A DNA stretch of 64,000 bases from Desulfobulbaceae bacterium (GTDB lineage Bacteria > Desulfobacterota > Desulfobulbia > Desulfobulbales > Desulfocapsaceae): contig WBUQ01000001.1 in the NCBI GenBank assembly GCA_008933635.1, forward strand, positions 124,001 to 188,000, in the 5' to 3' direction. The notes under the pieces were generated by a model, which was not told where the DNA came from, did not search any database, and worked only from the letters and a program-made list of their open reading frames with translations. The translations under genes and the position numbers were made by a program. How positions within the stretch are numbered: the first letter of the stretch is position 1; each line of letters begins with the position of its first letter. Shown here in pieces: positions 1-10,236 of the stretch.

Positions 1-2
1 TC

Positions 3-326
3 TCGGGGACCATCCGGGTCTTCAGTATTCTCGGCCGTTTTCTTGAGCACAGCCGGATTTATCGTTTTGAAAATGGCGGCGACCCTCTCTTTTTCATAGG
101 TTCGGCGGACTGGATGAAACGCAATCTTGACCGGCGGATGGAAACCATTGTTCCCGTCTTCAACCCCGAGATCAAGGCCGAACTGGAGAAAATCCTCTCC
201 GTTTACGAACGGGACAACACCTTTTCCTGGGAAATGCAGCCAGATGGCCGGTATGTGCGCAGGGCGCCGGAGGCCGGCGAGGAGCCTCTGGCAGCCCAGA
301 AATATTTTGCTTCATTTACCCGCTGA
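3..326 (+). CDS. ppk1: Polyphosphate kinase 1, C-terminal fragment (5' end outside window)
   Basis: Frame 3 reads through the window edge: SGTIRVFSILGRFLEHSRIYRFENGGDPLFFIGSADWMKRNLDRRMETIVPVFNPE, typical PPK1 C-terminal motif. Confidence 0.9.
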   Translation, partial: SGTIRVFSILGRFLEHSRIYRFENGGDPLFFIGSADWMKRNLDRRMETIVPVFNPEIKAELEKILSVYERDNTFSWEMQPDGRYVRRAPEAGEEPLAAQKYFASFTR

Positions 327-417
327 GATTTGGAAATCCTGCATCTTGGTGTCAGGAGAACCTGATCCTGTCGGGAGGAACGTGCTGCGGGAAGGCACTA
401 TAAAATGCCGGGGAACT

Positions 418-972
418 CTACCAGAGCATGGTCAACAGGTAGAGCACGGGGAAAACAAATCCGGCACCGGTAAGGATAAGTCCGCGCCAGCGGGAAGCTC
501 CCCGGATCATCAGCAGCCCGGTCAAAGCGAGGATCAGCAGCGCAATCGCATAGATGTCGGCCAGCCATGTCCAGAGACCCTTGGCTTTGTTCAGATGCAG
601 ATAGTTTACTTCGAAAAGCAGCGGCCGACGTTTGACCCTCTCCTGCTGCACCTGTCCGGTATCCAGGTTTACATCGAGGGTATTGCCTTCAACAAAAATT
701 CTGATCGTCCGTGGTGAAAGCATTGCGACATTCTTCAACTTTGCCGTCTCTCCCAACGCCAGCAGAACCTGATCCACATAGGCCGCGTCCGGCTGCCGAT
801 CCCTTTGCAGAGGCGGGACCTCAGCCGTTGATTTCTCTATGGTATAGCTGGGGTTGAAGCCGTGTGAGGTGTGGTTGACCACCACCCCGCTGATGGCGTA
901 GATGATGGTCAGACCGATACAGAGGTAACCGATATCCCGGTGCAGGAGGTGGTTGAGCTTTCGCCAATGCAT
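418..972 (-). CDS. PepSY-associated TM helix protein
   Basis: 184 aa; N-terminal WRKLNHLLHRDIGYLCIGLTIIYAISGVVVNH and further TM segments. Confidence 0.7.
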   Translation of the reverse strand: MHWRKLNHLLHRDIGYLCIGLTIIYAISGVVVNHTSHGFNPSYTIEKSTAEVPPLQRDRQPDAAYVDQVLLALGETAKLKNVAMLSPRTIRIFVEGNTLDVNLDTGQVQQERVKRRPLLFEVNYLHLNKAKGLWTWLADIYAIALLILALTGLLMIRGASRWRGLILTGAGFVFPVLYLLTMLW

Positions 973-979
973 ATCGGAG

Positions 980-1456
980 CTACCGGATCACCGCGCCGAG
1001 TCCGCGGATGCGGAGGAAGTTCACCGGTCCGGTGATGGTGGCAGGGTCGAATGTGCCACCGGATTCCATGGCCTGATGTCTGGCCAGTTCCACCGCCTCT
1101 TCCCGAGAGAGCTTCAATTCCTCGGCGATGCCTTCCACCAGGGCAGTTCTCCCTTTGGCCTCCAGCGGAAAGACGATCTCTCCGTCCACAACTTTGACCT
1201 GAATTTTCTCGAACGGGATGTCGCTCGAGATATCCATCCAGCATCCCCGCGCTGCGCAGACGTTGATGACCATGCCTTCAATAAGTACCCGTTTACCGAC
1301 GTATTTGCCGGCATTCTTGTTGATATCTGAAACCTTGGTCACTTCTGTAAGCGTCAAGGGTTCTCCCAGCCTGATTTCCCCGGCAAGCACGAAACCGGGA
1401 AGGGGGAGAAGAAGCAATATCGCGAGCAGTAATCTTTTCATGATGTCTGACCTCAT
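980..1456 (-). CDS. DUF4920-like secreted protein
   Basis: Signal peptide plus VGKRVLIEGMVINVCAARGCWMDI. Confidence 0.7.
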   Translation of the reverse strand: MRSDIMKRLLLAILLLLPLPGFVLAGEIRLGEPLTLTEVTKVSDINKNAGKYVGKRVLIEGMVINVCAARGCWMDISSDIPFEKIQVKVVDGEIVFPLEAKGRTALVEGIAEELKLSREEAVELARHQAMESGGTFDPATITGPVNFLRIRGLGAVIR

Positions 1457-1729
1457 ATGGTTGAATGACTTTCAGATCCGACCTGGGAATCGTTTTGAGA
1501 ATGTTATTCATTCCCTTCAGATCTGCAAGCCTGTTTTCCGCAATCGAAAATTTTCACCAGTTATATCGTGAGGACGGTTAGAAATACTCTTGATGATAGT
1601 TTTATTTATTGAAAAACTATCGAAAAACTTACATTGCAAACAGGGCCAACGGACATATCGTTAAGGCAAGGAAAGCAATCCACGAAAAGATTGCGCCAGA
1701 CATCACCAACTACAACGAAGAGGTGCATC

Positions 1730-1900
1730 ATGAGAGGCGATTACGGATCCCTGGTATGGGTCAATGATAAGGACGGGCATGAGTATGTATGTATCGCAGA
1801 AGGCAATGTCGGTGACAAGCAGGACTTTGATGCTCTTTCAGAGAGTGAAAGGGCCACCTGTGCAGACACCAACCATTTCATCCCCACCGATCGCTGGTAG
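1730..1900 (+). CDS. Small hypothetical protein
   Basis: ORF from internal ATG (MRGDYGSLVWVNDKDGHEYVC...), preceded by purine-rich gaagagg. Confidence 0.5.
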   Translation: MRGDYGSLVWVNDKDGHEYVCIAEGNVGDKQDFDALSESERATCADTNHFIPTDRW

Positions 1901-2138
1901 GCTCCCTTGAGAGGCGCTGGCAGCAGAGAAAAGTGCCGCCGGCGCCTGGAATGGCTTTCATCTCATCGAGTATTGTTAATCCTGCCAGTGGCGCAAGAAT
2001 TGTCTATCCTTGGCTGAACCGCGGACAATCAAAATGCCCGGTGGGTTGTGGATTGCCAGTGACAAGAATCTCAATTTATGCTTCTGAAGGCTGCGGACAC
2101 AGGTTATTGTTGGCCGGTGTCAACGATACGGCGTTTCG

Positions 2139-3050
2139 TCATGCTTTTTGATCCATTTCAGCGCCGAAGACCCTCAGAGGGAAATCATGCAGCTGCTGGT
2201 TCCGGTCCTGGAAATTTCTTACCTGTCCATTCTTTCTGGTTTCGGCAAGGGAGGAGAGGGCGAGTTCGGAAGAAATCCATTGCCCTTGATTCAAGAGGCT
2301 TTCCGTCAGGATACCGTCTTGCGGAAAGCCGTCGTCGATGGGAGTCAGGATGGCGGCGCTGCCGATATTGACATCGACCGCTTCTGACCAGCCGGCAACG
2401 CCCACCGTTGCCGATTGCACGACAAAACATTGATTTTCCAACGCCCTGGCTCGGCAGCTGACTCGGACGCGGTGATGGCCGTGAGTGGTGTCGGTGCAGC
2501 TGGGAACCAGCAGGACATCCGCCCCTGCTTCCACCAGTTTTCTGGCGATGTGGGGGAATTCGATATCGTAGCAGATACAGATGCCGAGTGTCCCGGAGTC
2601 GGTGGGAAAGATGGTGAGGGCATCACCCCCATCAATCCCCAGCTGTTCAGATTCGAAGCGGGTCATCACCAGTTTGTCCTGAAAGCCGAAACTGCCGTCC
2701 GGGAAAAAAAAATGGCAGCGGTTGCGGAAGGTGTGCCCATTGGCTACGACCGGGAATGTCCCGGCTGCGATGTGGAGTGCATGTCGTTTGGCCATCTGGC
2801 TGAAGAGCTCGATAAAATCCGGTAAAATATCCTGCAGTGCTGACAGTTGAAGGGATAACGAAAGATGGCTCCTTTTCGGAAGCAGCGAGACCAGCTCCAT
2901 CGCCAAATATTCAGGAAACAGAGCGAGCTGAGCTCCTGCAGCTGCAGCCTGATGCAGCCAGATATCGATTTTTGTTGCGTAGGACTTCCAGTCGAGCAGT
3001 TTCTCGATGGGGTAGGCTGCCGCAGCGACCAGCATTTTTTTGCCATTCAT
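2139..3050 (-). CDS. Carbon-nitrogen hydrolase (nitrilase superfamily)
   Basis: LFPEYLAMEL (E), DKLVMTRFE (K), GICICYDIEFP (C) triad motifs. Confidence 0.85.
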   Translation of the reverse strand: MNGKKMLVAAAAYPIEKLLDWKSYATKIDIWLHQAAAAGAQLALFPEYLAMELVSLLPKRSHLSLSLQLSALQDILPDFIELFSQMAKRHALHIAAGTFPVVANGHTFRNRCHFFFPDGSFGFQDKLVMTRFESEQLGIDGGDALTIFPTDSGTLGICICYDIEFPHIARKLVEAGADVLLVPSCTDTTHGHHRVRVSCRARALENQCFVVQSATVGVAGWSEAVDVNIGSAAILTPIDDGFPQDGILTESLLNQGQWISSELALSSLAETRKNGQVRNFQDRNQQLHDFPLRVFGAEMDQKA

Positions 3051-3060
3051 AGCACGGTAT

Positions 3061-3690
3061 TTACAAGGATTTCAGCCAGAACATCATCTGATGCCGGGTC
3101 TCGAAGGTCTGGCCGATGTCCTTCCAGCTATAGTAGGTGACGAGTGAAGGTTCGGGCGTGTAGCCGAAGTGCTTCCAGATGGCATCGAGTGGTTGATATC
3201 CTGGTGGGCGCAGCGGATGGTCGTCGGGTCGGACCACAGCGCAGAAACAGCACATTTCCAGGCCGAGACTGCGGGCATATTCTTCACGGCTTTCCATGAA
3301 GAGGCGATAGAGCCCGCGGCCCCGGAATCGTTCCAGCAGAACAGACTCGCCGCAATAGAATAGCCTGGCAGGATCGAAGCCACGGTCGATCAAAGGCTGT
3401 TTGCATTCCTCCGTCTCGTACTGCATCGGGACACCGGTGGAAGCACCCACGATCAGGCCGTACTCCCTGTCGATGGCAAGCGCCGCCATTGCCAGCTCGG
3501 CTGAACAATAGGTTTGCAGGTAATGTTCCTCATATGCCGGATTGCCATCGTACAGGTAGGGAAACTGGCGAAAGACCTCGATTCTCAACCGGGCAAGATC
3601 GGCGATATGGGGCAGCAGATCTTTGCCGGAGACAATTTTCAGGTCGACCGGGGAGGGGTTCCTCTGCCATGGGTGAGGTGAAATGTCCAC
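3061..3690 (-). CDS. GNAT-family N-acetyltransferase
   Basis: ESVLLERFRGRGLYRLFMESREEYARSLG acetyl-CoA binding-like motif. Confidence 0.7.
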   Translation of the reverse strand: MDISPHPWQRNPSPVDLKIVSGKDLLPHIADLARLRIEVFRQFPYLYDGNPAYEEHYLQTYCSAELAMAALAIDREYGLIVGASTGVPMQYETEECKQPLIDRGFDPARLFYCGESVLLERFRGRGLYRLFMESREEYARSLGLEMCCFCAVVRPDDHPLRPPGYQPLDAIWKHFGYTPEPSLVTYYSWKDIGQTFETRHQMMFWLKSL

Positions 3691-3703
3691 TTTCGTCAGA
3701 GAA

Positions 3704-5737
3704 TTACTTGTTGAGCAGGCTGGGTATCCATTTCACCAGAATGCCATGCAGCGTTTGGAGATCTATCGGCTTCGTGAGGTGGTCGTTCATCCCGGCGGCC
3801 AGGCTGGCATCGGCATCTTCTTTCCGGGCATGGCTGGTCATGGCGATGATCGGTACCGTATTGCCGGCTTCTCGGATCATGCGGGTTGCAGTCAGCCCGT
3901 CCAAATCCGGCATCTGAATGTCCATCAGAATAAGATCGAAGCGGCCATCCATCGCCAGTTCAACGGCTCTCCGACCGTTTTCGGCCATGGAGATATGAAA
4001 TCCTGCCTGACCGAGCAGCACGCCCAGCAGATCACGATTGAGGGCGTGATCGTCAACAACCAGGATACTTTTCCCTGCCACGCTTTCGGGGGTAAAAATC
4101 AACGGCGCTGCCTCTGGTCTTTCCGCGAATTCCTCCTGGCTTCGGCCAAAGGGGATGGTGACGGAGAACTGGCTTCCGATGCCCGATCGGCTTTCGAAGG
4201 CGATGGTTCCATTCATCAATTCCGTCAGTTTCTTGCTGATCACCAGTCCCAGGCCGGTTCCGCCGTATTTCCGGGTAAGGGATCCGTCGATCTGGCTGAA
4301 AGGCTTGAAAAGTTTATCCTGTTCGCCTTTGGCGATGCCGATGCCGGTATCATCGACGGTGAATTTGATCACCATCGTTTCCCCTGTTTTTTCGATTGGT
4401 TCGATCCGCAGGAGAACGTGACCTTTTTCGGTGAACTTAATGGCGTTGCCGACAAGGTTCATCAGGATCTGCTTGAGACGTGACGGATCACCCCTAACCA
4501 CCTCGTCGTCTTCCACCTGCACCTCGACCATGAATTCAATTTCCTTGGCCTGAGCCATCGACAGCTGCAGCCTGTGTACTTCGTTGACGATATCCAGGAC
4601 CCTGAACTGCTCCATCTCAAGGTTCAGCTGACCTGCTTCAACTTTGGAAAAGTCCAGGATATCATTGACGATAGTAATCAGCAGGCTGGCTGAGTCGCTG
4701 ATATTCTTGACATATCCTGTCTGCTCTGGCGACAGCTCTGTCCCCAGGGTCAAATGGGTCATACCGGTGATGATATTGATCGGCGTGCGGATCTCATGGG
4801 ACATATTTGCCAGAAATTTGCTCTTTTCCCGGTTGGCCTGCTCAGCTTCGTCCCTGGCCTTTTCCAGCTCAACCTGGGCCCTGAGGCGTTCTTCGGCCAG
4901 CCGTTCCAGGTTGCTCCGCTGGGTGTGCAGTTCGATGTTTTTCCTGTACAGTTCCCGGTTGTGGTAAAAAAAGAACAGCAGGAAGGGCAGAGTAAGGGTG
5001 ATGAAGTAGAGCACGTGGAGCAGCGAAGCCACGAGTTCCTTGCGGAGCAGCTCCTTGACATGGCTGATATCTATATCGGCACAGGAGAGGAAGCGCCTCC
5101 CACCGGCGGAAACCTGGGGGATGGCAATGGAGCGGAAATCTCCCCACTGGTCGCTGTACGAGGCATATTTGACGGTGTTGCTGGTATAGGCCTCTTTGAA
5201 TTCTGCCGGAATGTCGCCGTACGGGAGGAAATACCATCGTTTTTTTTCCTTGGCCTCCTCATTGCTGACGGTTGGAGCAGAAAAATAGTACTTCCCATCT
5301 TTCTCGACGAGCGTGTACATCCAGGCAAAATCGGTCTGTCTGGCGAAACTGTTGAAGGCCTCCCGGTTTTTCATCTCCTCTGCGAATGTGATGGAGTTCT
5401 CGTCAACAGCCCGGTCGTGAAAGTCGGGGGCGACCATGAAGCGCAGACTGCTAGCCGCCAGGAAGAGGTTTCTGTCAAGGTGGCTGTATAGGGTTTTCCT
5501 GGCTTTGCCGTTTTCCCAAAGGACATACCCCGTCACTCCGGCGAGGTATGCCAGAAAGCAGAGCAGCATGAATAATCGGGATCTGTTGGATATCCTGTTC
5601 AACATCAGTGCGGATCCGTGGAGTAGAGCGATAGGAAGGTCGATGCCAGCCGGGATTAATGACTTTTCGGTGGAAGGAAGAGAGGGATAATCGTCGTCTA
5701 TCAGGACCACCTTTATGCGAATCATTCTATCTTCCAA
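3704..5737 (-). CDS. Hybrid sensor histidine kinase/response regulator
   Basis: HisKA ([14 protein letters not shown]), HATPase ([10 protein letters not shown]...DTGIGI...GGTGLGL), REC ([14 protein letters not shown]). Confidence 0.9.
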   Translation of the reverse strand: MEDRMIRIKVVLIDDDYPSLPSTEKSLIPAGIDLPIALLHGSALMLNRISNRSRLFMLLCFLAYLAGVTGYVLWENGKARKTLYSHLDRNLFLAASSLRFMVAPDFHDRAVDENSITFAEEMKNREAFNSFARQTDFAWMYTLVEKDGKYYFSAPTVSNEEAKEKKRWYFLPYGDIPAEFKEAYTSNTVKYASYSDQWGDFRSIAIPQVSAGGRRFLSCADIDISHVKELLRKELVASLLHVLYFITLTLPFLLFFFYHNRELYRKNIELHTQRSNLERLAEERLRAQVELEKARDEAEQANREKSKFLANMSHEIRTPINIITGMTHLTLGTELSPEQTGYVKNISDSASLLITIVNDILDFSKVEAGQLNLEMEQFRVLDIVNEVHRLQLSMAQAKEIEFMVEVQVEDDEVVRGDPSRLKQILMNLVGNAIKFTEKGHVLLRIEPIEKTGETMVIKFTVDDTGIGIAKGEQDKLFKPFSQIDGSLTRKYGGTGLGLVISKKLTELMNGTIAFESRSGIGSQFSVTIPFGRSQEEFAERPEAAPLIFTPESVAGKSILVVDDHALNRDLLGVLLGQAGFHISMAENGRRAVELAMDGRFDLILMDIQMPDLDGLTATRMIREAGNTVPIIAMTSHARKEDADASLAAGMNDHLTKPIDLQTLHGILVKWIPSLLNK

Positions 5738-5820
5738 GGTGTGGAGTTGTCCAGCGCATCGGTGGGTGAAATGCGAAATTCTTGAGCGGAACAGGAGAGG
5801 TTGAAGAGGTTGAGGGAAAG

Positions 5821-6483
5821 ATGAACGAGAAGGATTACGGTTTTGGCAAAAGAAGTCGCCGTGATGGTGTATACTGGTCAGCTCATGATGCGATTCAGCG
5901 TGATCATCAAACTGCAGGGAGCGTGGGAGTGATCGTCGAAGACAGCGAAAAGGAAAACAATTGGGAGATCTTCCCGGACAGGGTGCTGCTGCAGACCCCG
6001 ATTGTGACGATCAAGACGGGACCGGTTCTCTGTGGACGGAGCGGCCGACGGAAGGATTTCTATCTCTTCGATTTTCCTGATTGGGTCAATGTTGTGGCAG
6101 TAACCTCCGATGGCCAGATCGTTCTCATCAGGCAGTTCCGCTACGGATCCAACCGAGTGGAAATCGAGATACCTGGAGGGATGGTCGACCCCGGCGAGGA
6201 CCCGGTTGCCGCAGGTTGCCGGGAACTGCTCGAAGAGACAGGCTATGCGGGTATCCATGCGAGGATCATCGGCAGGGTCTGTCCGAATCCGGCGATTCAG
6301 CGTAATCACTGTTATACCGTGCTGGTCGAACAGGCGCGCAAGGTGGAAGAACCGCGAATGGATGAAATGGAAGACATTGAGACCTCACTGGTCACGGTTG
6401 AAGCAGTCCGGGCATACATGACTTCGGGGCAGATCGAGCATGGTCTGGTTCTCAATGCCCTGATGTTTTATCTGAGTGTTTGA
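5821..6483 (+). CDS. NUDIX hydrolase
   Basis: Nudix box [24 protein letters not shown]; longer ORF starts at 5782, internal ATG at 5821 follows ggaaag. Confidence 0.85.
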   Translation: MNEKDYGFGKRSRRDGVYWSAHDAIQRDHQTAGSVGVIVEDSEKENNWEIFPDRVLLQTPIVTIKTGPVLCGRSGRRKDFYLFDFPDWVNVVAVTSDGQIVLIRQFRYGSNRVEIEIPGGMVDPGEDPVAAGCRELLEETGYAGIHARIIGRVCPNPAIQRNHCYTVLVEQARKVEEPRMDEMEDIETSLVTVEAVRAYMTSGQIEHGLVLNALMFYLSV

Positions 6484-7240
6484 CCAACTGAAAAAGGATC
6501 CGGAGATGCGGAAAAAGCATTTGGTTGTGGCGGGTGGAGAGGGTGAAAAGACCAGGGATGAGCTTGCTGCCTGTCTTTGCCCGACGGTCTTTATAGACAG
6601 CGACAATCCAGTGGTCGCCGACTACGCGGAGAGGATCTGCGGTCGGACGGACGCTGCCAGCGACAAGGAAAAGGCGATCAACCTGTATTATGCGGTACGG
6701 GATGAAATCCGCTATGATCCTTATGACCTGCAGTATTCCATCGGAGCCCTGAAGGCGAGCGCGGTGATCGCCAAGGGATCCGGATATTGCGTCGCCAAGG
6801 CCGTAGTCCTGGCAGCGGTAGCCAGACAACAGGGGATTCCAGCCAGGCTGGGGTTCGCTGATGTCAGGAATCACCTGTCAACGGCCAGGTTGCGCGAAGC
6901 CATGGGGACCGACCTCTTCATCTATCACGGGTACACCGAACTGCTGATCGAAGGTCGGTGGGTCAAGGCCACGCCGGCTTTCAACCTTTCACTCTGTCAG
7001 CGGTTTCAGGTGATGCCTCTCGAGTTTGATGGCGAGCACGATTCCATCTTTCACGAGTTCACCACCGAGGGTGAACGGCACATGGAATACGTCAAGGACC
7101 ACGGCAGTTTTAGCGATCTGCCGTTCGAGGAGATTTTTGCAGCCTATCGTCGGCAATATCCACGGATGTTTGCCGCAAACGGAGCTGTCAACCGGGGAGA
7201 TTTCCATCAAGAAGCAGCGGAGGAACGGAAAATGGGATGA
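6476..7240 (+). CDS. Transglutaminase-like cysteine protease family protein
   Basis: GSGYCVAKAVVLAAVARQQGIPARLGFADVRNHL ... YHGYTELLIEGRWVKATPAFN. Confidence 0.8.
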   Translation: MFDQLKKDPEMRKKHLVVAGGEGEKTRDELAACLCPTVFIDSDNPVVADYAERICGRTDAASDKEKAINLYYAVRDEIRYDPYDLQYSIGALKASAVIAKGSGYCVAKAVVLAAVARQQGIPARLGFADVRNHLSTARLREAMGTDLFIYHGYTELLIEGRWVKATPAFNLSLCQRFQVMPLEFDGEHDSIFHEFTTEGERHMEYVKDHGSFSDLPFEEIFAAYRRQYPRMFAANGAVNRGDFHQEAAEERKMG

Positions 7241-7490
7241 TCGGCAGGTATTTTGCCTCTCGGCGGCGTGAAATGAGCCGGTGGTTGCCCGGGGAACAGG
7301 ATTTTTGCCGTCAGCTCTGCTTGAGAGCTGAGATCCACCAAAAGTGAAAAGATTTGCCGGTTTTTTTCGGTTCCAGTATCATCGACTGAGGGAAGTCGTC
7401 GATCACAGAATGGGGAAGGTCGGTGTTCCCGGAATTGAGGGTCGGTCTGCCGCGATGCGGAAAGGCAATTCAGAGAAAAGGCGGTAAAGG

Positions 7491-7814
7491 ATGAGTGTAT
7501 ATCCGCTCTTCTATCAGTTCGAAGTGCGGCCTGTGGCCGGAAACAGCCAGCACGAGGTCCTTGCCGGGGCGATTGCAACAGTCATGGTGTTTGCCGAAAC
7601 GGAAGAGGTTGGGCGCGCCCGCAGCACCAGGTTCATTGCACGCCGGAACTGGCAGATTGTTGCGGTCAAGCGAGTGATGCGGATGTGTTCACGGCATGTT
7701 GCCGACCTCCAGCCGCACTTTCGCGCTCTCTACCAGCAGGCGGAGCAATTCGGCATTGCCGCCCAATTCGACGGCTGGAAGCGACATGGATACCATGGCC
7801 GGCCAAAGTCGTGA
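7491..7814 (+). CDS. Hypothetical protein
   Basis: 107 aa ORF, coding-like composition, co-oriented with neighbours. Confidence 0.5.
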   Translation: MSVYPLFYQFEVRPVAGNSQHEVLAGAIATVMVFAETEEVGRARSTRFIARRNWQIVAVKRVMRMCSRHVADLQPHFRALYQQAEQFGIAAQFDGWKRHGYHGRPKS

Positions 7815-7860
7815 TTGACGAACTGCTGCCGCTTCCCGCTGCCTCCCGGAGAGATGGAAC

Positions 7861-8859
7861 ATGAGCAGGGTGCGTTGGGGGATCTTAGGTACTGCCAGGA
7901 TCGGCACCGAAAGAGTCATTCCGGCCGTGCAGTCAAGCCGCTACGGAGAGGTGGCCGGCATTGCCTCAAGGAGCATAGCCAGAGCCGAGTCCGCTGCCAG
8001 GCGGCTGGGTATCCCGAAATATTACGGCTCGTACGATGACTTGCTGGCCGATAATAATATCGATGCGGCATATATTCCCCTGCCCAATCATCTCCATGTC
8101 GAGTGGACGATCCGGGCAATGATGGCCGGTAAGCATGTCCTCTGCGAGAAGCCGATTGCGCTGAATTTCGGAGAAGCCCGGTTGCTGCTTCAGCAGAAGA
8201 AGTTGTTTCCCGATCTCAAGGTGATGGAGGCCTTCATGTATCGCCATCACCCCCAATGGACCATGGCCCGCGGTATTGTCAGGGATGGAGGAATAGGGGA
8301 ATTGCGGACCATCCAGTCATTTTTTTCCTATTTCAATACTGATCCCGGTAACATCAGAAATATCAGGGAGGCAGGTGGCGGCAGCCTGATGGATATCGGC
8401 TGCTATTCCGTATCCTTATCGAGATACCTCTTTGATCAGGAACCGTTGCGGGTAATCGGACTGGTCGATCGCGACCCGGTTTTTCATACCGACCGGATGT
8501 TCTGCGGGATCATGGAATTCGCCGCAGGAACCTCGACGTTTACCTGTTCCACGCAACTCCAGCCGTTACAGCGGGTAGTCATCGTCGGAAGTGAGGGGGT
8601 GGTGGAAATCGACACGCCGTTCAATTCCCTGCCGGATCGGGAATGTACGCTCAGGCTGATGAAAAAGAACGGCGTGGAGTTGCTTTCCATACCTCCCAGC
8701 AACCAGTATGCCGAACAGTGTGACGTGTTTTCCCAAGCCATCCTCGACGGCAATGACCCGCCCTTTACACTGGAGGACGCAGCAGCCAATATGCGATGGA
8801 TTGAGTTACTGATGAGAAGCGCCGATCAGCAGCAATGGCTTTCCGCTGCAAAACGATAG
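7861..8859 (+). CDS. Gfo/Idh/MocA family oxidoreductase
   Basis: N-terminal Rossmann region (RVRWGILGTARIGTERVIPAV), EKPIALN motif. Confidence 0.9.
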   Translation: MSRVRWGILGTARIGTERVIPAVQSSRYGEVAGIASRSIARAESAARRLGIPKYYGSYDDLLADNNIDAAYIPLPNHLHVEWTIRAMMAGKHVLCEKPIALNFGEARLLLQQKKLFPDLKVMEAFMYRHHPQWTMARGIVRDGGIGELRTIQSFFSYFNTDPGNIRNIREAGGGSLMDIGCYSVSLSRYLFDQEPLRVIGLVDRDPVFHTDRMFCGIMEFAAGTSTFTCSTQLQPLQRVVIVGSEGVVEIDTPFNSLPDRECTLRLMKKNGVELLSIPPSNQYAEQCDVFSQAILDGNDPPFTLEDAAANMRWIELLMRSADQQQWLSAAKR

Positions 8860-8870
8860 AGGAGAAAGAA

Positions 8871-9074
8871 ATGACTGACGATATTGGCCGCCGGCTGGTC
8901 GAAGCCCTCAAGACGCCCCAGACATCCGGCAGTCATGAGAGTTTTTTGAAGGCCTTGGAGTTGACCAAGGCCTACGCAGGTTCTGGTTCGGTGACTCATT
9001 TCAGTGCAGTGGCACGATTGTTCTACGATCTTTTTGAAATGTTTGAAACCGGCCACGATCCGCGGCAGAAATAA
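8871..9074 (+). CDS. Small hypothetical protein
   Basis: ATG preceded by gaggagaaag; ORF MTDDIGRRLVEALKTPQ... Confidence 0.5.
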   Translation: MTDDIGRRLVEALKTPQTSGSHESFLKALELTKAYAGSGSVTHFSAVARLFYDLFEMFETGHDPRQK

Positions 9075-9118
9075 CGGCGATTGCGCAATACCTCCAGCGT
9101 GATGACCGGTCGTTCCTT

Positions 9119-10024
9119 TCATTGAGAGGTCGGTGGAATGCGCCGGAGGTGACGTTTGACACATTCCTGTTCAGCCTTACATCTGGCGATGACGGATTCG
9201 AGATAGCTGATGTTTTTCAGGATTGCTGCGGTGTAGAGGTCCTGGTCGATCTGCCAGCGTGCACGGAAGTGGCTTCGCATGGCATGAGAGACATCGGAGA
9301 AGAGGGTTTGCAGTCTGTAGGATACCGTGGTGCGGTAGAAATCGGCTGTTGACTGCATCAGTTCAAGGGGCGTGTTGTATTCGTGGGCGCTCCCGTCTTT
9401 TTGTTCCTGAAAAAGAAGAGGCAGGCGCTCAAGGTAATACCTGTCTGCCATCTGCGAGAGGATATCGGCCGACCCGACGATATGACCGGCCAGTTGTATT
9501 TCTTCAGGCAGATTACGGATATGGTCGATTCCTTCGTACAATGCGGTACAGCGGATAATCGCGGCGCAGTTTTCAGTGTAAGACGATGGCAGAGAGGTCG
9601 CTTCGACATATTTTTGCAGAAAGCTTATCGAACGTTTCTCGTGCCCTTTGATATAGTGGGCTCCCGTTCTGGCATTATCGGCTTCGGAAAGGAGCATGCC
9701 GGTGTCGTGGAAAAAGGCACTGAGTAATCCCTGTATCAGGGTTTCTGCGTCAAAAGTCCTGCCATCGCTCCAGAGACCGTGAAAAAGCCTGGTTACGGCA
9801 AGGGCAACCAGGCGTGTATGCCTGAGGTTGTGATACGTCGGGTTGCTGACGCGAAATCCGGGGAAGGTTCCGTTGAAGATGGCTGTGATATCGTCGTTGA
9901 TCCTGCTGATCCGAATGATATCGATGTCCGGATGGATGGCATAGGCGAGATCGAGTATCTCCGCAGTTGGATCTCCTTCCTCGTTACCTTCCAGTATCTG
10001 CGCCCTGCGATGATTGTTCTCCAT
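9119..10024 (-). CDS. HD-domain phosphohydrolase with PDEase_I-like YHNxxH motif
   Basis: TYHNLRHTRLVALAVTRLFHGL ... LLSAFFHDTGML. Confidence 0.75.
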   Translation of the reverse strand: MENNHRRAQILEGNEEGDPTAEILDLAYAIHPDIDIIRISRINDDITAIFNGTFPGFRVSNPTYHNLRHTRLVALAVTRLFHGLWSDGRTFDAETLIQGLLSAFFHDTGMLLSEADNARTGAHYIKGHEKRSISFLQKYVEATSLPSSYTENCAAIIRCTALYEGIDHIRNLPEEIQLAGHIVGSADILSQMADRYYLERLPLLFQEQKDGSAHEYNTPLELMQSTADFYRTTVSYRLQTLFSDVSHAMRSHFRARWQIDQDLYTAAILKNISYLESVIARCKAEQECVKRHLRRIPPTSQ

Positions 10025-10236
10025 GTGCTATCCTAGCCGTTCATGCATTACATAGCAACCCAAGTTCGTTTTTCATCAGGCGGTTGGGAAGAGGCGGGAA
10101 AGGACCAGCTGGATATCCTGTTCTCAGGGCACTGCACGATTTTTGCAAGACTTTTCATATCCTGGCTGAACGGAAAGGAGTCAACCAAGACGCCGGCAAC
10201 GCGCGGCAGAAAGACGATAAGGCAAGGTATATACAG

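Noticed and set aside
4754-5491. Long + strand ORF opposite the hybrid histidine kinase
   Set aside because: Antisense shadow of a well-supported CDS; same applies to other long shadows (e.g. 17088-18008, 36616-37836, 34171-34983, 22426-23229, 58453-59670).
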